A stretch of 64,000 bases of DNA from Dolomedes plantarius (Eukaryota > Arthropoda > Arachnida > Araneae > Dolomedidae): NCBI GenBank assembly GCA_907164885.2, contig OU015498.1, forward strand, positions 130,302,651 to 130,366,650, read 5' to 3'. The number at the start of each line of letters is the position of its first letter. The first letter of the stretch is position 1. This document shows positions 24,319 through 34,533 of this stretch, piece after piece. A program made the translations under genes and the position numbers. The notes below the pieces were generated by a model. That model made no database searches. It had not been told where the DNA came from and worked only from the letters and a program-made list of their open reading frames with translations.

Positions 24319-26419
24319 TTAGGGTGCTCGTGAAATTGGTAGTAGGGGTTTTAAGATAAAAATTACTTTAGAATAGATTATTGTGCTGAGTTAAGGAAAT
24401 TTAAATTCAAATTAAAAGAAGCGTGTTTTAAAGGAAACATTTGTCTCAACGAGTAATAAACAAACAGAAAAACGCGAGAGAGAGGGGTGAATTAGTTTCG
24501 CGCTGGCTCAAGTTGAGCAGCTCGGGGACGCTTACTGAAACATTGTCCTCAAAATCAAAATCGGGGAATTCAGTAATTTTCTCGTAAGGAATCTTGTTGA
24601 TAATCGTTAGGAATCTTGTCGGAAAGTTCGGATATCGAAATTCCTCCTAATGACCGTATTTAAAAGGTATCTGAAAGCCTTTCTAATATTCCTCATAGTT
24701 CTATTTTGAAAGCGTTCAATGATATCGATGTTAGATTTGGCAGCTTAGGTCCAGACAGGTGCAGCAGAGATAACTGTTGGAAGAATTATGACTTATAGAG
24801 TAGCACTTTATTCCTATTGTTAAGGTGAAATGTTTTGTAAGAGTTTATCAAAGCCAAGTCATTCTATGAGATCCCACTACTGACTACTTCTCCCGATGCT
24901 TGTCCCGTTTCGACAATATGGAGGGGAGGAAGGTCTTCCCCCAGCCTTTAGTTTTATGGACACAGCATAAGGGGAAGGGAAATCTTTGGGAACAGGTAAG
25001 AATTTTTCCTCGGTATCGGTGTCGGCTTTCGATTCCTCAGTGCTTGCCCATGTTTCCGACAGGTGGATAACGGGCCGTTGGTTTCGTGAACATGACAATA
25101 AAGTCACACAGCAACTGTGGTAGCATCAGTCTCCAGATATTAATGTTGGTGACTTTCTACGAAATTTTGGAGCGATAGTTCACATGATTTACTGAAAGGA
25201 GAATGATTGATATAACCTACTTCCTAGTCACTTTAACATTTGGAAGCAATTTCTGGATAAATGGAACAAAATACTTTTTTCTTATGTCAAGATCTGAACT
25301 CCTCCATTGTGGCTGTTACAAAGAATTTTTACAACTCAACTCTATTTATACGACTTTATTTTGAGCTAATTGATTTTTTATGACTCTTACGTCAACATAA
25401 ACATCGAAAAGAACATTCATCAGGGTGAGTTTTAGGAACTTTAGCTCAGCCGTACGAGGCCTCAGCCAAGTTTTAAGTCTTTGCCAACTAGGGAAGCTTC
25501 GCCCCATCGGGAAAATTGTCACCGGGAATGGGGACCTAATCTTGTACAATTTATTAAAATCCAGTAAAATTCTCAATTTTCTTTCAGCTTCTACAATTCC
25601 GCGAGTAGAGAGTCTGCTCAATAAAGCCTGATAATGAAACCTTACAAGTATTTGTTGTAAGATGTCCAGATTTGAATCGTGCAATCCCACAGAGTTCGAA
25701 TGCATGATTCAGATCTTTATCAAAAAGGATTTAATTTCTGTAACATCTTATTTTTCTTTTTTATTTAATTGAACCAAACCACCAAGCTGAAGGTGTTTGG
25801 TAAACTCTTCAGCCACCCTCTTTTAAATATCTAGGAAGATAGAATCGAACAATGGAGCATAAACAGCTCTCCTCCTGTACGTCATTGGTGAAGCATCTTT
25901 TTTCATCGAAGCATTCATTCAGTGTTGCTGCCTCCCGGAAGCCATGGAAGGTTAGATCCCCTTGCAACTTTTTTAAGCATTCCGCCTCGATCATTATCTT
26001 TAAGATGAACTCCTAATTTTAGTAAAACTCTACTTCAGCTCTTTACCTTTTTATAGTGTCTTCGTTTGCATTCAAGTTTGCATTACCTTCAAGATGAGGA
26101 TTTGCTTTGGTCACAGTTCTCCTGTCATTGTGTGCTTCGTCTCAAAATTCTTCTATAAGCAGTAAATTGATTGTGAACAGCTGGATTTTAGGAACTCGGC
26201 CCAAGCGGTCGTCGTCATAGAAAAAGATTGCGAGGCTCCTTAAAGCATGAGTTCCTTATCCTCGGTATCAACAGTGGGATGGTATCAACAGTGGGATGTT
26301 TCATGGTTACCGTTCGCAAGATTGTAGCGGATTTGATAATGTGACTTCGATAGTTTAAGAGCTGGTAACAGTAATGACTGAAAACTTGGGGGATATAGAG
26401 AAAATGTTAAAATAATTAG

Positions 26420-28500
26420 AGGGGTTTGGGAAGAGTATTGTTGAAAAATAAATGACAAATCAGGACGGTCAAGATAAGTTTCAAAGTACTGAGAAGGGCA
26501 GTCAGACAGAAATCCAACAAGAGCGAGTAGCGATGTTTACTAAGAGTAGCGAAGTTTACTAGATTTACCTGATTGGAAGGTTTACTAATTGGAAGAGTTA
26601 TCACCCCCCCCCCCTTTCGTTAGCTAACGCACACACCAGAGGGAATCGCGAGGTTAATCTATGGTCGATTTTCAGGAGTGACAGGTCGGAAACCAGAGTT
26701 AGTTGGGCTACTGACATTTGTAATTTAGAATAAGAGGAGAAAAATTTAACTATTGCGTACAGGAATGAGGCCAGGGTTTAAAACCTTGGTGGACTTAGGA
26801 CGCCTAGGAAAACTCTCTAGGGTCATAAGTCTGGGAGGTTTAGAAGGTCTTCATTATTAACTGAATAGATGTTTTCATAAAAGTTTATTACTAGCTTTTT
26901 AATGGGGTGCCGAATAGGTTCTGTTACCATATCTCTATGCATTACGCAGGTAAAAAGGGGCTTTCCTAATCCCACGGAAAGTTTTATTTTGCATTGTCTG
27001 CAGCCTTTGGATATGAGTGTCTGCTGCTGATCCTCACATCGGAGCAGCATAAAACAAGATGGGTCGAAGCAAAGTCTTATAGTATAATAAAAGTTTATTT
27101 TCCATACTCATTTGGTTCTGGTAAAGAAGGTGCGCTAAAGCCCTACGGACTCTAAAAAATTTTCCGATAATGAATACTATGTTTTTTCCAAGTTAACCTG
27201 CTATCTACATAAACTCCAAGGTATTTGCCCTATCTCTCGAAGAGCACTGAGTGACCACTCACTATGATCAAAACGGAGATGGAATTCTGTTAAAACTAAA
27301 AAAATATGGCTTTCGTTTTAGCAGGATTAAATTTAATTCTCCATCGTTCGAATCAACTTTCAAGCATGTCAATGTGCCTTTGAAGATATATATGCATATA
27401 TTTTGTGTTGCGATTCTTCTCTAAGATTGCCGCGTCGTCCGCAAATATGGCCAATGTTGTGTTTGTAGAGTGTGGAATGTCATTAATAAAGATTTTAAAC
27501 AAAAGTGGTTCGAGCTTCGAACCTTGTGGAACGCCTGAGTTAATGTTACAGGAAGAGGAAGTTAATTTAGTGTAGAGGACTTTAAAGGTTCTATTAAGTA
27601 GATAGGAATGGATTAAGTGAATAATATCAGAGGGCGATTTAAGTTTGATAAGTTTATAAATTAGTGCGCTGTGCCAGACGCGGACCAGTCTGCATCCGAT
27701 TCTGAAATCCATCATGGATGAATTCCGTCACTCGGAGCAGTTGATGAGTAGTCGAGTGTTGGGCTCTGAAGCCAAATTGAGAGTTTATAATAACACTATG
27801 ATCATCCAGGAATCTGATGATTCTTTTACACAGTATGTGTTCAACCAGCTTACTAAGAGAGGAGAACAGACTTATTGGACGGTAATTTTTAGGAATTGTA
27901 GGGTCTTCACTAGGTTTTATATTGGGATGATTATAGTAGTTTTCCAGGCTATTGGGAAATATTTGTATTTAAAAATTTTGTTGGTTAGCTTAGTGATATA
28001 GGTAACATAATTTCAGGGAAGGTTTTTAATTGCCGGGTTGGTGATATTGTCAAGGCCGGGAGCTTTTGTATTGGGTAGCGAGTTGATAGCGTTCAGGATT
28101 TCAGCATGGGTTGTAGGTTCTAGCGGATCATTATTAATTACGGAGAGTCTATTGTTAAAAAATTTCTGAGAGTATCATTAACTTTATCAGGGCAAAACAC
28201 ACTGTTATGGGGAGAGAACTGGTTTCCATAATTACCTGCCAAGGTCTCAATTTTGTCGGAGTCACTCGTGAGAATGCCAGATCGGGAATTAAAAGGAGGG
28301 AGGGGTGAGCGGTTTTTTTAATCCGCTTTAAAAAATTCCATACACTGTTATCCGTAGGTGTGAGTGTCTTGATGAAAACTGACCATTTTTTGCTTTTGTA
28401 GTTTTCAATATCAGTTTTTATCCTAGCAGTCAACCTCTGCATTTCACATAGCATCGACTGATCGCCCGTACGCTGCCAGATTTTCCTGACCTTATTTCAA
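26420..28500 (-). pseudogene. Degraded jockey-type non-LTR retrotransposon (reverse transcriptase)
   Basis: Minus-strand reading, 5' to 3': a pre-RT region with W-S-V-F-I and D-N-S-V-W (about 28454-28155); K-A-P-G-L-D-N-I (about 28069-28043); S-G-V-P-Q-G-S (about 27540-27520); L-A-I-F-A-D-D (catalytic FADD, 27445-27434); W-R-I-K-F-N-P-A-K-T-K (about 27340-27305); and Y-L-G-V-Y-V-D (about 27222-27203). The order is that of a jockey-like RT. Stops and frame changes separate the blocks, and no endonuclease or ORF1 is seen, so it is dead and 5'-truncated. The 3' untranslated part runs to about 26420 through a G-run (C on the plus strand near 26604-26613). Confidence 0.85.
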
Positions 28501-28544
28501 TTTTTAATTTTGTTTTTATGTAAAGGGGGAGTTTGTTATAGTTG

Positions 28545-28928
28545 TTGGGAAGGATGTCAAAGGTCGAGACATTGCGGTTCCCTCTCGTGCCAGCGTTCAG
28601 CTGATGAAAGGGGGGGGGGGGGAGATAACTCTTCCAACTGGCAAACCTTCTAATCTGGTAAACCTAGTAAACTTCGCTACTCTTAGGGCCTGTTCACATA
28701 GGAGTCCGTTGCGGAACATTAAAGTATTGAAATATATTTAACCAATGACAAACCTCCAATCGATTAGCAATGAAATTTTTAACGCCTATGATTTGTTTAT
28801 TTTCGTCTCAACGTCATCTTTCCCTTACTGCTACGCAACGGACTCCTATGTGAACAGGCCCTAAGCAAACATAATGACACTATGACATTCCTACTCGGCT
28901 TGTTGGATTTGTCTGACCGACCTTCTCT
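28545..28928 (+). mobile_element. Inverted copy of the same retrotransposon's 3' tail
   Basis: From ggttccctctcgtgcc, through gaaagggggg and gataactcttcca, to cttgttggatttgtctg, this plus-strand stretch matches the minus strand of about 26680-26480. It is interrupted by MITE copy 3 and ends where copy 4 begins. Confidence 0.65.
28686..28861. mobile_element. Near-palindromic MITE, copy 3
   Basis: Flanked by TTA and TAA. One arm is shortened, so the hairpin is less perfect (176 bases). The related tail at about 26535-26560 lacks the insertion and shows the pre-insertion sequence. Confidence 0.85.
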
Positions 28929-28931
28929 TTA

Positions 28932-29117
28932 GGGCCTGTTCACATAGGAGTCCGTTGCGTTGCGTTAAGGAAAAGATGACGTTGAGACGAAAATAAACCA
29001 ATCATATGCCTCCAAACGATTACCAATGAAATTTTTAACGCCTATGATTGGTTTATTTTCGTCTCAACGTCATCTTTTCCTTAACGCAACGCAACGGACT
29101 CCTATGTGAACAGGCCC
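28932..29117. mobile_element. Near-palindromic MITE, copy 4
   Basis: A 186-base hairpin-forming copy flanked on both sides by TTA (28929-28931 and 29118-29120), the clearest 3-base target duplication of the four. Confidence 0.88.
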
Positions 29118-29171
29118 TTACTCTATTACTTTCCTCGACCGCACTAATTGTTGTTTATTTTTTCTTTAATA

Positions 29172-29451
29172 GAGACGCCCGGTGGCGTAGTGATTAAAAG
29201 CGTCAAGCTGCCACTCCACAGGCCAGGGATCGACCCTGCGAATGGGTAAGGTAGACCCAACCTTTCATCCCTTCAGTGGGTCGATAAAATGAGGACCAAG
29301 CATGCTTGGGAACTAAACTCTGGGGATTCCACGTCAGGCTGACCACCTATCTGAGACATATGCTATATGGCACCCCAAGCCTACGGTCAAGAAAGCGGAG
29401 ATGGGCGCCGCCGACCTTGGTCCACAGCGGACTGTTGCACCATGAATTTAG
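29172..29451 (+). mobile_element. tRNA-derived SINE, full length
   Basis: A perfect 14-base target duplication ttttttctttaata (29158-29171 and 29452-29465) surrounds 280 bases. The head has a box A-like ggtggcgtagtgatt (from 29182) and a box B-like gggatcgaccc (29226-29236), as expected for an RNA polymerase III promoter. The 3' part shares ggcaccccaagcc with the repeat at 5773-5977. Confidence 0.9.
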
Positions 29452-29465
29452 TTTTTTCTTTAATA

Positions 29466-30599
29466 ATTTTTCTTAATTTCTCCTAACTTTTCTATACTTC
29501 TCTGTTACTCCCCTCAGACTTCCTGTCATTACCAATTAAATTAATTAGGATTTTTGTTTCTAATTCTTCTAGCTCTTAATTTTCACTGCCATTATTAACT
29601 TTTTTTCTTCTTTGCTCACATTTCAATACTACTGTAATTTTTTTGAACGGTAATAATGATACATCCCATTGTTGCTGCTGATGGAGCTTCTGCGCTAAGG
29701 AGCCTCAATTGTTTTTTTTACGATGACGACACATGACATTGTCCAAGTGTGTCGTTATAGTAGAAGACCCACATGAGTACCACTCATTCTTTGATCAAAG
29801 GAGAGTTGCGTCTAGTGTGGATCGTAGAGGGAGTTCGAAATACGATTTACCTTTGTGACCTTAGAAACACGAATTTCGATGGCTACAGCCTTAGCACCTG
29901 CTTTTTCACTTTGGTTTTCCAACTTCTAAACTTTTATATCGATGTTGAAAAAATTAATCAAACCTTATTCCTAGTATGAATGGTAGAAGCTGGTACTGAC
30001 TCTGATATTGTTGGGAAAATGATTTTACAGACGTTATGTCCTCTAAGACAAAAAAAAAAATCATTTAAAATCTCCTTTTTTTTAAATGTAAATCTATAAA
30101 TGAGTATTCCGTCTGTCACAAGTATCAGTTTTCAGAATGTACTATCGAATTAATCAGGCATTCAGCAGACAACGCAACCTATAAGACATGACCAAGCACT
30201 GACCAATGTTTTAAAGGATGTAGTGCTCCAAAAAAAAGAATCAACTTGATTGCGATAATACAAAAAAGCCCTAATGTCTGAGCGTTGTGATCAGCACCTA
30301 GTTAAGGAACTGGGAAAAGAGAAAGACAGGAAATTTAGACATTAAATATCACTCGATGTTCACAATAGCAAGGAACCTAGCGGTATACAGGGGAGGAAAA
30401 ACACGGCACGGAAGAGGAAAAAAAAGACCTAGAATAAAGCGAAATTTGGCTTACTGGAACTCGAATGCATTCCGTTTGAAAGTGCGTATTCTGAAACATC
30501 GAGAAATGAGCTGCTTTCAACAATAAGAATGCCTTGAGACTCTGAAATATTTCGCATAATAATGATGCAAATAAATAGAGTTTGTAAAAATTTTAAAAT
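29466..30599. other. No feature recognised
   Basis: Mixed composition, with short broken frames only. The plus-strand frame 29773-29979 shows no family resemblance. Confidence 0.6.
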
Positions 30600-30690
30600 T
30601 TTCTTCTTTGATTAATCAGTTGCCAAGGCGACCGTCACGTGAATTGAAAACCAATCCAGTGCAGTTGTTCACGTGCTAAGTTCATGTGCA
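30600..30690 (+). promoter_or_regulatory. Candidate upstream promoter of RNF144
   Basis: This short stretch is less AT-rich than its surroundings. It packs an RFX/X-box-like inverted pair GTTGCCAAGGCGAC (30619-30632), two CACGTG E-boxes (30636-30641 and 30670-30675) and a CCAAT box (30651-30655). It lies 2.5 kb before the first coding exon, where an untranslated first exon should be. No clear TATA box or single convincing donor was identified; CCAAG|GTTAGA near 30862 is one option. The link to RNF144 is inferred from position only. Confidence 0.3.
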
Positions 30691-33152
30691 TTGCCTTGAA
30701 ATTCGGGTTGGGTTTGCGCATAAACAACTCAAGCTTCAGAAGGACTCCAGTTTGGTCTATCTGGAACCCAGCTGGAGTGCACAAGAGTTTTATGATTGTA
30801 CCTGCCAACTGGAGGCCGATGCCGCCGAACTTGTGTATAAAGATACGTGAACTTGTGCCAAGGTTAGAGATCTAAAACAGTCTTTTGTTTTTGCATTGTG
30901 AAAAAGATCTATTGTCTTATTACTTTGCGAAGCTATGGGATGCAAAGTGTCAAAACTTGTGTGTGCCTTTTAAAACATTGCTTCAATTTACCTTTGTTCG
31001 TCAAATAAGAAAATTAGTGGTATCAGACGAATTTTAAATCTTTGCTCTATTTCATTAGTTTCTGAAGATCATACTGATGTTAAAAGGTTATGTGTATAAA
31101 TAGAGGATTCAGTCTGTATTAAGTGGGATGAGCATTCGGATTAGTTTCGTGACAAAAAAATATATTTAAGGTGAGAAAAATTTACTTATATAATAATTCA
31201 GGTATGAATTTGAAAACAAGTATTACATATAATGTAAATAAACTAGTAAGCTCAGAGTAGTAACCTACTGACTCTTTTTCTGACCGCAAATAACGTTGTC
31301 TTTGATAGCATTCGTATATAGCTGATGTATTTTAGCTCTTTTTTCGTTGTTTTGAAGAATATTTTCGAGCACAATTTCAGTGCGATAGGATTCTAGGTTT
31401 AATTTGTTGATTGATTAATAACTTCTTTATTCTTAAACTATGATCTATTTTTTAATAATTTAAGTTGTTCAAAATTTTGTTCATGAAATGTTTATTTATG
31501 TAATTTTGATTGTTATTTATTGAATTTTGCAATTATTCTGATGCATATCACACAAGTATGTTCAACATTCAATAACTCATATATATATATATATATGAGT
31601 TATTGAATTTGTGTTTGTATTTAATGTTTGACTTTGGTGCTACCAGCTTAATTGTGGTAAAAAGTCAACAAGCTTAATCCTGATGAAAATTAATCTATGA
31701 GCATAGTTAAGGGCAGGGTATATCTTTAGGACACTTTGATGAGAACTTGAATACTGCAGTTAAGAATGTTAATGAATAATTTATTAAAGCATATTTTACT
31801 TATTGGTATGATATTATTTGCATTCTAGAATGACTTCCTAGTGTAGTATTTTTTCATGCAAAAATAACATTTCAGATCAATGAAGTATGAAAAAAATTGA
31901 CTGTAAAATATAAAATGCATAGACAAATAACTAAACCTGCCAGGAGCTGACAGTGCTTATCAATAAATGTAGACGACTGGTATGATTGAACCACCCAGCC
32001 AATGTTGAGAACATTATTTTAAACTGATTTGCTGCATGTCTGCTACTGTTAATATTAATTTGTGATGTGTTGTCATTTTAGTTTTGCTCTTTTCTTTGTT
32101 GTGAAATGTTTTTGCTGACATGTTCAGAACAACCTATTATAACCCATGTTTCTTTTTAATATTGAACTTTAAACAACTAAATAACATTTAAAATGAAACT
32201 CTGAGTATATAATTACTTTATTTTCTATAGTGGAAATTAGTAGATAATCATGGTATTGTCTTAAAATTCTTACTATATTTCTTTAATGTGTGCTGTTATT
32301 AAGTAAATCTGATTATTTTATAAATTTATTCATTTTGATATAATTTACATAATAAATTTATCATTGAACGTAAGAAAATGCGATCTTTTATTATGAAAAC
32401 TCAACACTTTTTGTATTATTATGATATATATGGTGTAGCATTCCTTTTAGAGGTCAGAATATTAAACCAGTTTGTTTATTTCAAAGGTCATCAAAACAGC
32501 TTATATTTAATTGTTAATTTCCTAAAAGTAATTAAATAGATTAAGAGAAGCCCTTTAATAAATCCTTTTTAACTAAAGTACCAGTAATTCCACTGTAAGT
32601 AATGTATAAAGAAGAGGTGGTGATCTCAATTTAAAGCAGTCTGAGGAGGTAGATATTATTCTAAGATATATTTCTGTACTCTGTATTTACAGTTACTTAT
32701 TTATAATTTGTATTAATCTCATTATAAGTACTATTTTGAAAATTAAAAAAATACATAATTTATTTATTGTTTTTATTTTAAAGACATGTGTCTATTTTTA
32801 ATTTTAAAAAGCTGATATTCACTGACCATTATGTATTAAAAAATATTTGTTAATTTAAATGTTTAGTGCTGAACATTTAAAGTTTACTTATGACAGATAA
32901 ATGAAGCATAGGGATCAGATTTTTAATTTGAACTACATTTTGAGAAATATATAGTTTATCACTTAATTTCTAAAATTCCATTAATATTCCAACAGGAATA
33001 AGCATTTTGACGTTTCAAAATGGAATATAATCACACTCTAGTCCTTTTTTAGGGGAAATTCCTATGCTATACAAATTTAAAAACTCTTTACAAAATATAA
33101 TTTTTTAGTTGTATCAAGTTTATTTTCTTATACAGTTATTTTTCTCTTTTAG
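30691..33152 (+). other. AT-rich stretch upstream of the RNF144 coding start
   Basis: No gene, transposon end or long repeat is recognised apart from the AT palindrome at 31567-31608. It is probably intron 0 of RNF144 if the upstream promoter is real. Confidence 0.5.
31567..31608. repeat. Perfect palindrome with AT core
   Basis: attcaataactcat and its exact reverse complement flank an (AT)n core, making a 42-base perfect inverted repeat. Confidence 0.9.
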
Positions 33153-33183
33153 ATATTGATGTGCTTATAAATAAAATTGGATC
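33153..33183 (+). other. 5' UTR part of the first coding exon, with splice acceptor and tiny uORF
   Basis: A pyrimidine tract ending TTTTAG (33147-33152) makes a good acceptor 31 bases before the start codon, so an untranslated exon should lie upstream. The leader holds a three-codon upstream frame (ATG 33159-33161, TAA 33168-33170) and a stop in frame with the main start. The acceptor is predicted only, not proven. Confidence 0.65.
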
Positions 33184-33825
33184 ATGGCTCCACAAGGTGA
33201 TAAGAATGTTATAAAATCTAAATGCCACTTGGAAACCTGTGATGGCAAGCAGAAATTATTTTCATTTCGGTGGTTGTTACGAAAAAGCAAGAGTAGCAGG
33301 TCTGCTAAAGAGATGACTCAAGCTGAGAAGACTCTAAATGTGCCATCATCAAAATCTTGTGACACTGGGCTAACTACCTTTGAATCTGTTGACAGATGTC
33401 CTACATTTTTACTCTGGAAACTTTTGCCACCAGCTGGGAAAAGTCTTGGTCATAGTCGTTCAAATAATACCTGTGCAATGCCTGAAAAATTACCTTTTAA
33501 AACATCTTTCAGCTGTAATGATGTTTACAGTATGGTTCCTCAGTTAAGCTTATCAAATGCTGCTGGAAGTACTCAAGATATATATCCCTTTCTGAGGAAT
33601 AGTAACTCTCACATGAAATATCCATCTTATAGTTGGTATAGATTACACAAATCTAGTGCCGCACTAAATAATATAGATAGTTCTGTGAAAACACCTGCAC
33701 TTTTCAATGCCGAGGAGTATTTACCCAGTAGTGGCCATAATGTTTTATGTAAACTGTGTTTAACAGTTGTTCCTGCTAGCAGCATGTACACATTACATGA
33801 CTGTAACTGTGCTTTTTGTATATCG
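33184..33825 (+). CDS. RNF144: RNF144 coding exon 1: long N-terminal extension and start of RING1
   Basis: This exon encodes residues 1-214. The ATG is preceded in frame by TAA (33172-33174), and its context (A at -3, G at +4) is good. Residues 1-188 form a Ser/Lys-rich extension with no domain I recognise. It has a basic patch at about 29-39 (RWLLRKSKSSRS) and scattered cysteines at 14, 19, 59, 72, 97 and 111. RING1 begins at C189-K-L-C192, followed by C207, C209 and C212. The exon ends in phase 0 at TATATCG|GTAAGTG, between the RING1 cysteines C212 and C215. The open frame runs on past the donor to a stop near 33897, but that tail is intronic and does not resemble the family. An acceptor at 33151-33152 implies at least one untranslated exon upstream. 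Confidence 0.93.
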
Positions 33826-34384
33826 GTAAGTGATAAATTTAAATTTTATTTATTTTCACCTACATGTAAATTTATGTATGTTTATGAAATATTTTAGTAT
33901 ATTAAATTTTTCTGTGTAGAATTCAGTAAAACTCATTTGTTTGAAATCAAGAGAAAAATTAATGTAAATGTTATTAATATTGTTTTAAAGTTAATTTATC
34001 TAAAAAAAAAGATTTTTTTCTTAAATGTATAATCTGAAGGAAATAAAAAAAATTAAGTAGAAGCATTAAATTCATTCTGATCACTAGAATACTATGCAAA
34101 GAAGATACATTTTTTATGTTAGGTAACTCTGTAATTGAGAATTTTGTTCATGATGGAATTGTTTATGTTGAATGCTTTTGCAAAAAATTTCTACACTTCC
34201 ATAAATGTAAATTCATCTTTTGGGAAGGTATCAAAACTTTCTGGTTTAGACCTTAACTTTTTACTGGAATGACATACTATATTTTCTGTTGAAATTTAAA
34301 ATAATTTGATTTTAATATTACTAAGTACAGTTCTCTGACCTTTTTTTCTGGAGTGTATATTTTTACTTTGAATTAGGATGTATC

Positions 34385-34533
34385 CAGTGGTGGGATTCAG
34401 CTGGTTTGCACCGCTTCTGTAGAACTGATACGTACATTAGGTATCGGTTCTACAGATCCGGTGCGAATTGGCTGAAGCCCACTACTGATTAGGACATAGA
34501 ACCTGTTGTTAATTTATTTGAATCCCACCACTG
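34385..34533. mobile_element. hAT-type MITE in RNF144 intron 1
   Basis: Inverted ends cagtggtgggattca / tgaatcccaccactg are flanked by 8-base repeats gatgtatc (34377-34384) and gatgcatc (34534-34541). A second internal inverted pair (ttctgtagaactgatac / gtatcggttctacagat) makes the left half fold on itself. 149 bases. Confidence 0.85.

Larger units (their letters stand above)
23346..26400. other. Repeat-like, mostly unidentified
   Basis: Less AT-rich than the rest and full of broken frames on both strands, as in old retrotransposons. The plus-strand frame 25425-25631 has a R-P-I-G-K-I phrase faintly like non-LTR ORF1 proteins, and the minus-strand frame 24877-25107 contains V-I-H-L-S-E-T-W. 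Neither is enough for a call. A MITE lies at 24133-24318. Confidence 0.4.

Noticed and set aside
25346..25705. 119-codon minus-strand frame and opposing plus-strand frame 25425-25631
   Set aside because: Neither has a secure family match; the plus frame hints at a non-LTR ORF1 but the evidence is too thin to call.
33826..33897. Extension of RNF144 exon 1 frame to its stop
   Set aside because: A consensus donor GTAAGT follows the RING1 cysteine exactly where the next exon continues the family sequence; the extra residues do not resemble the family.
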